NCBI RefSeq assembly: GCF_000732605.1
Contig: NZ_JPME01000025.1
Coordinates: forward strand, 62,001-126,000
Reading direction: 5' to 3'
Source: Lacrimispora celerecrescens
GTDB lineage: Bacteria; Bacillota; Clostridia; Lachnospirales; Lachnospiraceae
DNA length: 64,000 nt
Part shown: positions 18,397 through 27,952 of the stretch, one piece after another
Layout of the letters: each line of letters starts with the position of its first letter
Numbering within the stretch: the stretch's first letter is position 1
The notes under the pieces: generated by a model
What the model was told of the DNA's origin: nothing
Databases searched by the model: none
Seen by the model: only the letters and a program-made list of their open reading frames with translations
Position numbers and translations under genes: made by a program

Positions 18397-20070
18397 TTAT
18401 TTTGTTATTTTAAATGAACTCTTTAATGAAACGATCCGGTTGAATACCAGCTGTTCCGGTCTGCTGTCCTTGCAGTCAACACAGAAAAATCCGTTTCTCA
18501 CGAACTGGAAGCTATCATAGGCTTTTGAACCTACAAGGCCCGGTTCCACATAACAGTTCTTTAAGATGACCAATGAATTTGGATTTAAGTTTAAGCTGCC
18601 GTCCTCGTTAAGCTTACCTTTTTCTTCGTCCACAATGTTTTCATACAGACGGCATTCTGCCTGTACTGCGGTGGAGGAAGCTACCCAGTGAATCGTTCCC
18701 TTTACCTTTCTTCCTTCAAAGCCTGAGCCACTCTTGGTCTCCGGGTCGTAGGTACAGTGAACCACAGTCACATTGCCGTCTTCATCCTTTTCGCAGCTGG
18801 TACAGGTCACAAAATAGGCATTCATCAGGCGGACTTCATTGCCTGGGAAAAGGCGGAAATACTTCTTAATGGGTTCTTCCATAAAATCTTCCCGTTCAAT
18901 GTAAAGCTCTTTCCCAAAGGGAACCTTTCTCTCTCCTAATTCAGGATTTTCCAGGTTATTTGCAACATCCAGATACTCTATGGTATCTTCCGGATAGTTA
19001 TCGATGACCAGCTTAATGGGATCCAGGATCGCCATCATTCTTGGCTTTTTCAGCTTTAAATCCTCACGGATACAGTATTCAAGCATAGCGTAGTCAACAG
19101 AGCTGTTAGCCTTGGATACACCTACCAGATCCACAAACATACGGAGGGATTCCGGCGTATAGCCTCTTCTTCTTAAAGCAGCAATGGATACCAGGCGTGG
19201 ATCATCCCAGCCGTCAACGATACCGTCCTCTACCAGCTTTTTAATATAGCGTTTTCCCGTAATCACATTGGTAAGATACAGTTTTGCGAATTCAATCTGA
19301 CGAGGCGGATGCACGAATTCACATTCTTCAACTACCCAGTCGTAAAGCGGTCTGTGATCTTCAAATTCCAGAGTACAGATGGAATGGGTGATGTGCTCAA
19401 TGGCGTCCTCGATTGGGTGGGCAAAATCATACATAGGATAAATGCACCACTGATCGCCGGTGTTATGATGAGTCATGCGGGCTACACGGTAAATGACCGG
19501 ATCACGCATGTTGATGTTGGGAGATGCCATATCGATCTTGGCACGGAGAACCTTTTCTCCATCCTGATACTTGCCTTCCTTCATCTCTTCAAACAGTTTT
19601 AAATTCTCTTCCACGCTGCGGTTCCGGTAGGGGCTTTCTTTTCCGGGAGTCTTAAAATCTCCCCGGTATTCCCTGATCTCCTCCGCAGTTAAATCACAGA
19701 CAAATGCCTTTCCCTTCTTTATTAAAAGGATGGCACAATCATACATCTCCTGGAAATAATTGGACGCAAAGAAAAGGCGGTCATCAAACTCAGCCCCCAA
19801 CCACTTTACATCTTCCATAATAGATTCTACAAATTCAGTTTTCTCTTTTGTCGGGTTTGTATCGTCAAAACGGAGGTTGAACTTTCCACCATACTTCTGA
19901 GCCAGGCCGTAGTTAAGTAAAATTGATTTTGCATGTCCGATATGCAGATAACCGTTTGGCTCCGGTGGAAATCTGGTCTGCACATGATCATAAACACCCT
20001 CCGCAAGATCCTTATCTATCTCCTGTTCAATAAAGTTTTTAGAAACTACTTCTTCTTTGTTCTCTTCCAT
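18397..20070 (-). CDS. glnS: glutaminyl-tRNA synthetase
   Basis: Charges tRNA-Gln with glutamine. The 557-residue protein has the class I HIGH motif in [17 protein letters not shown] (residues 43-46), [10 protein letters not shown], the tRNA-contact segment [24 protein letters not shown] and the C-terminal beta-barrel anticodon domain. The second class I motif is degenerate (VITGKR where E. coli has VMSKR). Presence of GlnRS means the cell need not rely only on GatCAB for Gln-tRNA. It appears monocistronic; I see no T-box leader in the 110 bases upstream. Confidence 0.96.
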   Translation of the reverse strand: MEENKEEVVSKNFIEQEIDKDLAEGVYDHVQTRFPPEPNGYLHIGHAKSILLNYGLAQKYGGKFNLRFDDTNPTKEKTEFVESIMEDVKWLGAEFDDRLFFASNYFQEMYDCAILLIKKGKAFVCDLTAEEIREYRGDFKTPGKESPYRNRSVEENLKLFEEMKEGKYQDGEKVLRAKIDMASPNINMRDPVIYRVARMTHHNTGDQWCIYPMYDFAHPIEDAIEHITHSICTLEFEDHRPLYDWVVEECEFVHPPRQIEFAKLYLTNVITGKRYIKKLVEDGIVDGWDDPRLVSIAALRRRGYTPESLRMFVDLVGVSKANSSVDYAMLEYCIREDLKLKKPRMMAILDPIKLVIDNYPEDTIEYLDVANNLENPELGERKVPFGKELYIEREDFMEEPIKKYFRLFPGNEVRLMNAYFVTCTSCEKDEDGNVTVVHCTYDPETKSGSGFEGRKVKGTIHWVASSTAVQAECRLYENIVDEEKGKLNEDGSLNLNPNSLVILKNCYVEPGLVGSKAYDSFQFVRNGFFCVDCKDSRPEQLVFNRIVSLKSSFKITK

Positions 20071-20181
20071 TTCTCTTCCTCCATGTCAGTAATCCCAATA
20101 TTAAACTATCATACCATACTTCATCCATTTAGGAAAGGGGGAAAATACTGCAAAGAGCCGGGCTTTTGGCGGACAGAACAT

Positions 20182-20457
20182 TCATTTTCTTGCGGCCTTT
20201 TCCCAGGCCGTCCGGTTTTCCTCATACTGCTCATTGATCCAGTCCACAGCCTGTCCCCGTCCCTCTTCTGTAAAAGGAAAGGATGTCCTTATTTTCTGCT
20301 CCTCAGGAGTCGCTTCATAACAATAGGGCTCCGGATATACCACGGCTGAAAATTCCTCTTCTTCCTTTGCCACCCGGTAACGCATTCCTTTCATACTTCC
20401 GGTGTAAGCCTCTTTTTTAAAGAACTGCAATGGTACGAAGGTATCTTTATTAAGCAT
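20182..20457 (-). CDS. small conserved protein, function unknown
   Basis: A 91-residue soluble, charged protein opening MLNKDTFVPLQFFKKEAYTGS and ending WINEQYEENRTAWEKAARK, with VVYPEPYCYEATPEEQKI in the middle. The pattern recalls short unnamed proteins of Lachnospiraceae, but I cannot assign a domain. A GGAGG site lies a few bases before the ATG, which supports translation. It is alone between glnS and the L,D-transpeptidase. Confidence 0.7.
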   Translation of the reverse strand: MLNKDTFVPLQFFKKEAYTGSMKGMRYRVAKEEEEFSAVVYPEPYCYEATPEEQKIRTSFPFTEEGRGQAVDWINEQYEENRTAWEKAARK

Positions 20458-20543
20458 TTTATTTTCCTCCTTACATATGGCTTTATCTATTGAAACCCTA
20501 TACCAGTATTATGCCATTGTCAAGAAAATCCTATCTTGCCATG

Positions 20544-20594
20544 TAAAAATAAAAGGCTGGAGCCCCGGTTTATGTAAACAGCCGGTGCCGCAGC
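20544..20594 (-). terminator. probable terminator of the first L,D-transpeptidase gene
   Basis: A GC-rich imperfect hairpin, GGCTG...CAGCC with CCGG/CCGG pairing inside, is followed on the minus strand by TTTTATTTTT, about 15 bases after the stop at 20609. Confidence 0.7.
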
Positions 20595-20608
20595 CTAAGG
20601 GCTTCGCA

Positions 20609-22306
20609 TTACTTATGTACGCCAGGCCCTGACTTCTTCTTTCCTGAGCTATTAGAAACTCCAGGTCCGATTTCCCCGTCCTTTGAAGGAGCACTTGTTG
20701 AAACCTCTGTCTCCGGTTCCTTTGTTGCTGGAGGAGCCGCAGTCGTGGGCGCTGCTGTTGTGGGTGGAGCCGTTGTTGGTGCTTCCGTAGGTTTCGCTGC
20801 GGTGGTCGGCTCAGTCGCAGGCTTTGTCTCCGCCGGCTTTGACGTTCCGTTAGAAGCTGTCTGGGATTCCGTTCCAGGCAGATGATAACAAAGAACCGGA
20901 ACTCCTGCTGCTATATTTTCGAAGATGGTCTTTGCCACAGCCGGGGGCAGATTGACACAGCCGTGGGAGCCGCTGGTCTTATAGATGGTTCCGCCGAAGG
21001 TACTGCGCCATGTGGCATCATGGAGGCCGATATTTCCGTTAAATGGCATCCAGTAGGACACGGGAGTCCTGTAAGTTTCTCCCTTTAGCGTCGCATCCCT
21101 TTGCTTATAGGTAAGGGGAAAGACGCCCGCAGGGGTGGACCACCCCTTTGACTCATTGCCGGATACAAAATCTGATTCTACCAAAAGCTTTCCGTCTTTA
21201 TAAAAAAACAGGTGCTGGGCTGTTAAATTGATTTCCACATAAGTGCTGCCGTAATCGTTCTCTCCATGGCTGGCTGCCTTCTGTTTGTAGACAGGCTCCC
21301 TGACCACGCTTTGCCCGGAACGGATCAGCTCCGCTAGTTCATCCGCCTCGGTGCTTTGATCGATTCTCCAGCCATAGCTTCCTCCCGTGATCCTTACGGT
21401 CTGCCCATAGGAGGTCTTTAAGTTTTTGGCTCTGGTGGATGTATCATACTGGGAAGCCAGCTCCTTTACGTATGCAGAAACAGAGGAACTGCTTAAATAA
21501 ACCTTGCCATCCTCTCCGATCCCGATCCACTTGGAGATTGTATCACCGTTTAATACCTTTTTTTCATTACCAAAGTTGTATGTAATCGTGACATTGACAT
21601 ATTTGTTCAATGTCTGTATCTGCGCGATCAACTGAGGATCGTCAGCAGGAATCTGAGGCTTCACATAAGCCCCAAGCTCTTCTAAGGATATTTCCGGGTT
21701 TAAGCCCATCACAGCTTCAGAAATTCCTGACTTCACCTTTTCCGGGTCAAGCTGGTTTCCTTCCTTGGCAGCTATAATGTGGTAGCCCTGCCCTGATACA
21801 TAATCGGACACATGTGCATTTTCCGGCTTCTCCACAAGTTCATCCTTTAAACAGTCTAATCCGGAAACAGCCGTATCAAATTTGTCCTGATCATACTGTA
21901 TCATGGTCCCTATATCAAATTCCTGGGGCGTTTTTACATGTTTCAGCCATTCATAAGTCTTCTGGTCCGCCAAAAGCTTTTCAAGGCTCCCGTCAAAAAC
22001 TGACTCAAGGCCGATATCCCGTCCCTTTATCTCTTGTGTGCTTCCTCCTCTTTCCCCGATTGACAACACATATTCCTGCGCGCCGGAAGCTATTGCATTT
22101 TTTACTTCTTCAACGGATTTCTTTGATGCATCCATTCCGTTGATCGTGGTGTTGGGGAAAAACACCTTCTCATACTGCTTGCCCGTCTGAAGATAGACAA
22201 GGGCAGCAATCAGCGCCGCTGCAGCTACAGTCCCGCTTCCAATTGCTGCCAAGCCCTTTAATCCAAATGGCTTTTTCTTTCTGCTGCGCGGTTTTACATT
22301 TTCCAT
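20609..22306 (-). CDS. L,D-transpeptidase with PG-binding-4 domain and Pro/Thr-rich tail
   Basis: Makes 3-3 cross-links in peptidoglycan or attaches proteins to it. The 565-residue protein has a cytoplasmic RSRKKK N-terminus, one membrane segment (about 17-43), repeated substrate-binding domain sequence (about 45-320) and a YkuD catalytic domain (about 340-470) with GNIGLHDATWR and TSGSHGCVNLPP; Cys450 and His448 are the expected active residues. The last ~85 residues are Pro/Thr/Glu-rich, probably a wall-spanning tail. A paralogue lies at 32012-33424. A promoter at 22347-22376 serves it. Confidence 0.93.
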   Translation of the reverse strand: MENVKPRSRKKKPFGLKGLAAIGSGTVAAAALIAALVYLQTGKQYEKVFFPNTTINGMDASKKSVEEVKNAIASGAQEYVLSIGERGGSTQEIKGRDIGLESVFDGSLEKLLADQKTYEWLKHVKTPQEFDIGTMIQYDQDKFDTAVSGLDCLKDELVEKPENAHVSDYVSGQGYHIIAAKEGNQLDPEKVKSGISEAVMGLNPEISLEELGAYVKPQIPADDPQLIAQIQTLNKYVNVTITYNFGNEKKVLNGDTISKWIGIGEDGKVYLSSSSVSAYVKELASQYDTSTRAKNLKTSYGQTVRITGGSYGWRIDQSTEADELAELIRSGQSVVREPVYKQKAASHGENDYGSTYVEINLTAQHLFFYKDGKLLVESDFVSGNESKGWSTPAGVFPLTYKQRDATLKGETYRTPVSYWMPFNGNIGLHDATWRSTFGGTIYKTSGSHGCVNLPPAVAKTIFENIAAGVPVLCYHLPGTESQTASNGTSKPAETKPATEPTTAAKPTEAPTTAPPTTAAPTTAAPPATKEPETEVSTSAPSKDGEIGPGVSNSSGKKKSGPGVHK

Positions 22307-22346
22307 TTACTACCTACCTCTTTACCAGCCTTTTCTTTCAGTATTC

Positions 22347-22376
22347 ATTATACATGAAAACCGCGAAATTTGTCTA
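22347..22376 (-). promoter_or_regulatory. promoter of the first L,D-transpeptidase gene
   Basis: On the minus strand TAGACA (22371-22376) and a perfect TATAAT (22347-22352) are separated by 18 bases, about 40 bases before the start codon. Confidence 0.7.
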
Positions 22377-22525
22377 AATTTTTACGGTATTTTTCTTGAC
22401 TTTTTTATTACGATTTCCTCTTTGGGACCTAAAAGTGATCCGTCTCTTTGTGGTGACAAAATATTTCATAATACTCCCGCAGTCTTCATAAGATGAATTA
22501 AGAATGATGAAAAAAGGATTCCTTC

Positions 22526-23035
22526 ATGGCACGCTATACCCCAGTCTACGGAGAAGTAACCGCCGTCAACCCTTTAAGGTCCTCTGCCACAGACAAAAGC
22601 TGTTCTATGATCATTTCCATAATGAGCGAGAGCATCGGACAGACCAACTTTATTGTCACTCCGCAAACCTATGTCTTTAAACAGCACACCTTTAACCCCG
22701 GAGATTCTATTGTCGCCTTCTATGATACAAAAGCACCTGTTCCCCTGATTTATCCGCCTCAGTACACAGCAGTCGTCCTTGCGGAAAACAGCGATGGGTT
22801 TGAGGCTGTTTTTGATTATTTTGATGAAGACCTGTTAAATTCATCACAAACCTTAAAGCTGAGCCTGTCCGACCAAAGCGAGACCGATATCCTCCTTTCC
22901 AACGGCCAGACCTTCTTTTACAATCCAGGAGGCCATTTTCTTCTTGTCTTTTATGCCTTTACCACTCGCAGTATTCCGGCAATCACCACTCCTCAGACAA
23001 TTGTAGTCTTCTGCACTCCCGAGAAGAAAACCTAG
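22526..23035 (+). CDS. conserved Firmicutes protein of unknown function
   Basis: A 169-residue protein, mostly predicted beta strand, with no signal peptide or membrane segment. Segments FIVTPQTYVFKQHTFNPGD, VAFYDTKAPVPLIYPPQY and YAFTTRSIPAITTPQTIVVFC match, as I remember them, an unnamed family widespread in clostridia and bacilli. I do not know its role. AAAAGGA lies about 7 bases before the ATG. It is divergent from the L,D-transpeptidase gene and convergent with the ECF transporter operon. Confidence 0.75.
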   Translation: MARYTPVYGEVTAVNPLRSSATDKSCSMIISIMSESIGQTNFIVTPQTYVFKQHTFNPGDSIVAFYDTKAPVPLIYPPQYTAVVLAENSDGFEAVFDYFDEDLLNSSQTLKLSLSDQSETDILLSNGQTFFYNPGGHFLLVFYAFTTRSIPAITTPQTIVVFCTPEKKT

Positions 23036-23056
23036 GAAGGTCACTGCTGCCGGCAT

Positions 23057-23100
23057 AAAAAAACACCTGGCTTCAAAGGAATTCCTCTGAGCCAGGCGTT
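23057..23100 (-). terminator. terminator of the ECF transporter operon
   Basis: GCCTGGCT pairs with AGCCAGGT around a 16-base loop, followed by seven T on the minus strand. It stands about 40 bases after the ATPase stop at 23141. Confidence 0.9.
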
Positions 23101-23140
23101 TCTGCCTGAATATAAGCGAAAAAGCATGAGACTACCTGCC

Positions 23141-24823
23141 TTAAACTTTCATATCTTCTGCTGTCAGAAATGCACCCTCATACCCCAATCGTTCACACAA
23201 ACGGGTAGTATGGGGCTGTTCCAGCCGGGCCTTTAACAGGCTTTCTTTCTCATAAAAAACCTTTTCCCCCAGCCCGTCTGAGAGCACCTTTCCGTGGGCC
23301 ATAATTATGACCCGTTCAAAGTACTCCGCCACAAAATCCATATCATGAAGAATCGCCAGTACAAATTTTCCTTTTTTACTTAAGGTTTGGACAATCCTTC
23401 CCAGCACAACCCGGCCATTTGCATCCTGAGCAATGGTCGGTTCATCCAGAATAAGCACCTTCGTATCCATCGCCACCACCGAAGCAATGGCTACCATTTT
23501 CCGCTCCGATAAATCCAGGTCATAGGGATTTTCCTCCGCCGCATCCGTAAGCCCTACCATCTCAAGAGCATCAGCCGCCAGCTTTTGCGCCTCTTCCCGG
23601 CTCTTTCCTAGGTTTAATGGTCCCACCATAACCTCTTCCATCACCCGGTTTTTGAATATCTGGTCATCCGGATTCTGGAACACATATCCCACCTTTCCGG
23701 CAAGCTGGGCCACGGTTTTTTGGGATATATCCTCGTCTTCAAAGAATATATTCCCTGCATTTGGCTTTAAAAGTCCCTTTAACAGCTTGACCAGAGTGGT
23801 TTTTCCCGCACCGTTCTGACCGATGATTGCGGTAGGCCTTGCATCCAGACAAAGATCCAGGTGTTCGATCACCGGAATGTCAGGAAGATAATGAAACTTT
23901 AAATCCTGTATCTGGAATACTTCCTGACCATCGATCTCCTGCTCACCATTTACAAAAGTCCTGCCGGTAAGCGTTGGAGGAAACTGGTCCCTTAAACGCT
24001 CCATCTGTGCCAAAGTAACCGGATAAAGCCTGTCCTCTCCCTCAATCCTGCTCACTTCAAGCGCTCTGCAAACCTGAGTATAGACCGGTGGCTTAACGCC
24101 CAATTCCTCTAAGTCATCCCTGGAAAAAATCCGTTCCGGAGTATCATAAGCGATTTGCTTTCCTTTGTGAAGAAGGAGGATCTTATCGCAATAAGAAGCC
24201 AGCTTTTCCATCTTCTGCTCCACCATGATAATGGTTATGCCTGTTTTAGCCAGCTTTTCAACCACCCGGAATACCTCTTCACTTCCCTGAGGGTCTAATT
24301 GGGAGGTGGGCTCATCAAGCACAATCACTTGAGGCTCCATGGCAAGGATGCTGGCAATGGCTACACGCTGTGTCTGACCTCCTGATAAATCAAAGGGATT
24401 CCTGTCTCTGTATTCCTCAATATCCAGAAGCTTTAAATTTTCTTCCACTCTCTTAAAAATCTCTTCCCTGGGAATTCCCAGATTCTGAAGCCCAAAGGCG
24501 ATTTCCTCAAAGACCGTATCTTTTGCCCCAGAAAGCTGGTTAAAAGGATTCTGGAACACAAGACCAACCTTCTGACACAATTCAGCAATGGGAGTTTTCG
24601 CCGCTTCCGCTCCGTCAATGAGAAGCTTCCCACCATATGCCCCGCGAAACATGGTGGGGACCAGACCGGCAAAGGCCTGACACAAGGTGCTTTTCCCGGC
24701 CTTATTTTCACCGGCGATCCCGATAAACTGCCCCTTCTCCACTTTAAAATCGATTCCGTCAAGAGCTAAGTTTTCCGTATGGGGATACCGGTATTTTAAG
24801 TTTGTCACTTCGATCAAAGCCAT
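23141..24823 (-). CDS. ECF transporter double ATPase (two ABC ATPase halves in one chain)
   Basis: Energises vitamin or nucleoside-type uptake with the T and S components beside it. The 560-residue protein has two ATPase halves: the first with Walker A GENKAGKST (about 38-46) and signature LSGGQTQRVAIA, the second with GQNGAGKTTLVKLL and Walker B VLILDEPT. The second signature is degenerate (LSERKMVAIAS). Start at 24823 is chosen for GGAGGG seven bases upstream; it overlaps the EcfT stop by 10 bases, which suggests coupled translation. Confidence 0.93.
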   Translation of the reverse strand: MALIEVTNLKYRYPHTENLALDGIDFKVEKGQFIGIAGENKAGKSTLCQAFAGLVPTMFRGAYGGKLLIDGAEAAKTPIAELCQKVGLVFQNPFNQLSGAKDTVFEEIAFGLQNLGIPREEIFKRVEENLKLLDIEEYRDRNPFDLSGGQTQRVAIASILAMEPQVIVLDEPTSQLDPQGSEEVFRVVEKLAKTGITIIMVEQKMEKLASYCDKILLLHKGKQIAYDTPERIFSRDDLEELGVKPPVYTQVCRALEVSRIEGEDRLYPVTLAQMERLRDQFPPTLTGRTFVNGEQEIDGQEVFQIQDLKFHYLPDIPVIEHLDLCLDARPTAIIGQNGAGKTTLVKLLKGLLKPNAGNIFFEDEDISQKTVAQLAGKVGYVFQNPDDQIFKNRVMEEVMVGPLNLGKSREEAQKLAADALEMVGLTDAAEENPYDLDLSERKMVAIASVVAMDTKVLILDEPTIAQDANGRVVLGRIVQTLSKKGKFVLAILHDMDFVAEYFERVIIMAHGKVLSDGLGEKVFYEKESLLKARLEQPHTTRLCERLGYEGAFLTAEDMKV

Positions 24824-25587
24824 GTAAGCACCCTCCATACAATAGAACCTGCAATAAGCAGGGCCATCAATAACATGAATGTTTTGTCCTTGCCTGCCAG
24901 CTTATGTTCTCTTAAAAATGTCTTTTTGTTTTTCGAATCAAATCCCCGGACTTCCAGGGCAATGGCTCTTTCTCTGGTGTTGATCAGGGAGCTGCTGACC
25001 ACAGGTGAGATCAGTGGAATAAATGCCTTAGCTCTTACAAACAGACTGCCTTCTGTTTCCATTCCCCGGCTTCTCTGGGCATCCATGATGGTGTTCATGG
25101 TCCCCATCATCTGGGGAATAATCTGAAAAACAGAACTGATCATGTATCCGAACCTGGGAGAAAAGCCTGCCTGTTCCAGATCATCAACTAAGTCCGCAGG
25201 CTTGGTAGTCAATACAAACGTGGCGAAGGCCAAAAGCATGTTTAAGATATTAAGCCCGATCCTGGCGGCATAGAGAAGTCCTTCCTCATAAAAGGCAAGA
25301 GGCCCTAAATGGAACAGAACCTTCTGGTTTTCCTGGTTAAAAAGACCATGAATCAAAAAAATGGTGATTATAATGGTAAAAGAAAAGGCAATCAGAGGGA
25401 AAACCTTTCTGATAATCTTCCCGCTGATCAAAAGACACAGGCTGATGGCAAGAAAAAGGCCATAGATCCACAGCGCACCCCCGATCAGGGGTGCGCTGAC
25501 GGCTGCCAGAATATAAAACATCTTGGCAAATGGATGAAGCCTGGTCAAGCAGGTATCTTTATCCACGTAAAGACTGATACTTTTCAT
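24814..25587 (-). CDS. ecfT: ECF transporter transmembrane component EcfT
   Basis: Membrane scaffold linking the S component to the ATPase. The 257-residue protein has several membrane segments and the cytoplasmic coupling motif AQRSRG (about residue 168), matching the Ala-Arg-Ser/Gly helices of EcfT that touch the ATPase. A second Arg-rich helix, NTRERAIALEVRGF, follows. It lies 20 bases after the S component. Confidence 0.92.
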   Translation of the reverse strand: MKSISLYVDKDTCLTRLHPFAKMFYILAAVSAPLIGGALWIYGLFLAISLCLLISGKIIRKVFPLIAFSFTIIITIFLIHGLFNQENQKVLFHLGPLAFYEEGLLYAARIGLNILNMLLAFATFVLTTKPADLVDDLEQAGFSPRFGYMISSVFQIIPQMMGTMNTIMDAQRSRGMETEGSLFVRAKAFIPLISPVVSSSLINTRERAIALEVRGFDSKNKKTFLREHKLAGKDKTFMLLMALLIAGSIVWRVLTWL

Positions 25588-25607
25588 ATGATTCTGCCTT
25601 TCCTGCT

Positions 25608-26210
25608 TTAATCCAGACTTGCCACTTCATCATCCAGCTCGTAAAGGGAAGTCAGTTTCTTTGGAAGACCTTTGATGATCGCGTACACGATCAAAAGGGT
25701 GATTAATTTATCCGGCACATCCACGAGAACCTCATCAAGGAAGGAGCCAAGAGCAACGGGAAGCCCTGATGCCTGTGACCAGGCAAACACAGCGTCTCCC
25801 CAGATATTTCCTGTGGTTCCGCCCCAGAAAATGAGATTTAAAGGTGTGGAGATTACAACAGCCGTAAGGCCTGCCACACAGGCGGTAAGAATCGCTCCGG
25901 AAAGCTTTTCCATACGGCCAAGTCTTGCCATGATTCCTACTGCAACACCGATACCTAAGCTGGTTAAGGCATATACCAGAGTGATGGAATCACCGGTGGT
26001 AAAGCCGTAAATCAAGTTATTAGCCGCACCGCAGATTCCCCCGATTATGGGGCCCCCAAGAATACCGCCGATGCAGGTACCGATCGAATCCAGCCAAAGG
26101 GGAAGCTTTAAAACAGACGCAAAAAGCTTTCCTAAATAATTGATTCCAATACAAGCCGGAATCAATACAAAACAGGCTGCATTCAATTTGGTTTTAAATA
26201 AATTTTTCAT
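25608..26210 (-). CDS. ECF transporter substrate-specific component, possibly nucleoside
   Basis: A 200-residue membrane protein with about six segments. Sequences such as LPLWLDSIGTCIGGILGGPIIGG and GAANNLIYGFT are typical of ECF S proteins. The start at 26210 has GGAGG eight bases upstream; a TTG five codons earlier overlaps that site. It follows the nucleoside phosphorylase by 28 bases, so a nucleoside or nucleobase is the likely cargo. That assignment rests on context only. Confidence 0.85.
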   Translation of the reverse strand: MKNLFKTKLNAACFVLIPACIGINYLGKLFASVLKLPLWLDSIGTCIGGILGGPIIGGICGAANNLIYGFTTGDSITLVYALTSLGIGVAVGIMARLGRMEKLSGAILTACVAGLTAVVISTPLNLIFWGGTTGNIWGDAVFAWSQASGLPVALGSFLDEVLVDVPDKLITLLIVYAIIKGLPKKLTSLYELDDEVASLD

Positions 26211-26237
26211 CTCATTTTCCTCCAATTATGTTTTCTT

Positions 26238-26978
26238 TCAACCCTGATTCATACGGACAAAGGCTTCCAATGCCGTAAGAATCTCCAAATGCTCTCCCCT
26301 CATCATGGCGGACTCTCCAACCGTATAACTGTTGATGTTGTCCTCTAAGGATTCCTCAGATTCCACTACTACATTTAAAATGGAGGCGGTTTTTACTCCC
26401 CTCAGTCCGCCTACCACAAATAATGCAGCAGTTTCCATATCCGAACCCATGACGCCTTTTCCTGCCCAGTAAGCGCAGACCTCTTTTTCTTCGTCAATGT
26501 AAAAGCTATCATGGCTTCTGGCTATTCCCACATGAGATCTCGCTCCCAATTCCCTTGCACTTTCCATGCAGGCCAGTAAAAGCTTTGTATCCGGTATCGC
26601 CGGATAGATGGAGTGCGCATAAGAGGACGATGCTCCGTCATCCCGGACCGCTCCGTTTACCAGAATTAAGTCGCCAAGGCGGATCCCCTTTTGAAGTGCT
26701 CCGCAGCTCCCGATCCGGATCATGGCCTTAACCCCGATTCTTGCCAGTTCCTCCACTGCGATCGCCGCAGACGCACCTCCAATCCCTGTAGAAACCGCCA
26801 TTACGGGCACTCCCCTGTATTTTCCCTTAATACTTCGGAATTCCCTGTTGTAAGCCAGTTCCTCCGCCTCCGTCAGACAGGTGGCAATCCGGTCCAGGCG
26901 TTTTGGATCACCCGGCAGCAGCACATAGGGAACGGCCTGTTCTTTCGACAGCTTGATATGAGGCATGATCTCAGCCAC
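26238..26978 (-). CDS. nucleoside phosphorylase (uridine phosphorylase-like)
   Basis: Splits nucleosides with phosphate into base and ribose 1-phosphate. Family features are LPGDPKRLDRIA, VSTGIGGASAAIAVEEL, MIRIGSCGALQ and GSDMETAALFVVGGLRGV. I prefer the GTG at 26978 (246 residues): the AAAGGAG site directly abuts an ATG at 26987 but is 9 bases from the GTG. First gene of an operon with the ECF transporter, with a strong promoter at 27012-27040. This is nucleoside uptake and salvage. Uridine versus purine specificity is not certain. Confidence 0.9.
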   Translation of the reverse strand: MAEIMPHIKLSKEQAVPYVLLPGDPKRLDRIATCLTEAEELAYNREFRSIKGKYRGVPVMAVSTGIGGASAAIAVEELARIGVKAMIRIGSCGALQKGIRLGDLILVNGAVRDDGASSSYAHSIYPAIPDTKLLLACMESARELGARSHVGIARSHDSFYIDEEKEVCAYWAGKGVMGSDMETAALFVVGGLRGVKTASILNVVVESEESLEDNINSYTVGESAMMRGEHLEILTALEAFVRMNQG

Positions 26979-27011
26979 AGGTATCATCTCCTTTCACCTT
27001 TTTATGTCCTG

Positions 27012-27040
27012 AATGTAGCACAAAGAGGCTACCCTGTCAA
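27012..27040 (-). promoter_or_regulatory. promoter of the nucleoside phosphorylase-ECF operon
   Basis: On the minus strand TTGACA (27035-27040) and TACATT (27012-27017) are 17 bases apart. The -35 box forms half of a perfect inverted repeat, TGTCAA-TCTG-TTGACA at 27035-27050, a possible repressor site. Confidence 0.78.
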
Positions 27041-27070
27041 TCTGTTGACACAAACTATTACCCGGCTGCA

Positions 27071-27098
27071 TTGACTTATCATGTATTCGTGATAAAAT
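27071..27098 (+). promoter_or_regulatory. promoter of the RpiR regulator pair
   Basis: TTGACT (27071-27076) and TAAAAT (27093-27098) are 16 bases apart, about 30 bases before the start codon at 27128. The spacer starts an inverted repeat, TATCA-N8-TGATA (27077-27094), a possible autoregulatory operator. Confidence 0.7.
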
Positions 27099-27127
27099 GG
27101 ACGGAGAGATTTACGAGGAGGTTTCCT

Positions 27128-27952
27128 ATGGTCACACTTCATCTGGATGACGCTGTTATCAAAAGCCTGAGCAACAATGAACTGAATGTCTTAAAATATG
27201 TCTATGAACACTCGGATGAGGTTTTGGATATGAGCATACAGACACTGGCCGCCCAGACATCTTATTCCTCTGCCACGATTCTGCGCTTCTGCAAGAAGCT
27301 TGGATATTCCGGCTTTGCGGAATTCAAATATGCCCTCCGCGCAGAGGGAAGAAAAGACACTCCCGGAACATCGGCTGCGAAGGCCCAGAATTTTAATACC
27401 CGGATCATGATTGACAGCCTGTGTTCCAATGTCGAAGGAACCTCCAATCTGATATCGGAAGACCAGCTCATCCATACGTTCCGGTATTTTGACAGCAACT
27501 GTCCCATCTACTTATGGGCCCCGGGAGGGATCACTTCTATTCTGAGCGACTATTTTGAGAAGCTTCTTTTCTCCATCGGACGCCAGAATGTATACAAGAT
27601 CGAATCCAGTAAAATGGGAGAACACATTTTAAGAAATATCCACTCAGAATCCCTGCTGATCTTAATCAGCACCACCGGGGATTTCGGTCCGACCGTACGT
27701 CTTGGCAAAATCGCCCGGATGAACAATGTCCCGATTCTATCCATTACCCCATATACCAACAATGAAGTTGCCAATTTAGCCACTGTCAACTTCCGCTTCT
27801 TCACCAACCAGCGCGAGAACCGGGGAGCGGAGTTCACTTCCAGGCTACCTGTGTTTTATATGATCAACGCAATTATACGCTGTTATCTTCAGTACAAGCT
27901 GTCCGGCCGGGAACAAACGGAACAGGGGGAAAACCATGATTCCATTATTTGA
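27128..27952 (+). CDS. RpiR/MurR family transcriptional regulator
   Basis: A 274-residue regulator: N-terminal helix-turn-helix (about 1-80: LDMSIQTLAAQTSYSSATILRFCKKLGYSGFAEFKYAL) and a C-terminal SIS domain that binds phosphosugars (about 110-260: PIYLWAPGGITSILSDYFEKLL, LLILISTTGDFGPTVRLGKIARMNNVPILSIT). The ATG at 27128 follows GAGGAGG by 6 bases; an ATG-like start 57 bases earlier lies on the promoter. Divergent from the nucleoside operon and translationally coupled to a second RpiR gene. Confidence 0.9.
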   Translation: MVTLHLDDAVIKSLSNNELNVLKYVYEHSDEVLDMSIQTLAAQTSYSSATILRFCKKLGYSGFAEFKYALRAEGRKDTPGTSAAKAQNFNTRIMIDSLCSNVEGTSNLISEDQLIHTFRYFDSNCPIYLWAPGGITSILSDYFEKLLFSIGRQNVYKIESSKMGEHILRNIHSESLLILISTTGDFGPTVRLGKIARMNNVPILSITPYTNNEVANLATVNFRFFTNQRENRGAEFTSRLPVFYMINAIIRCYLQYKLSGREQTEQGENHDSII

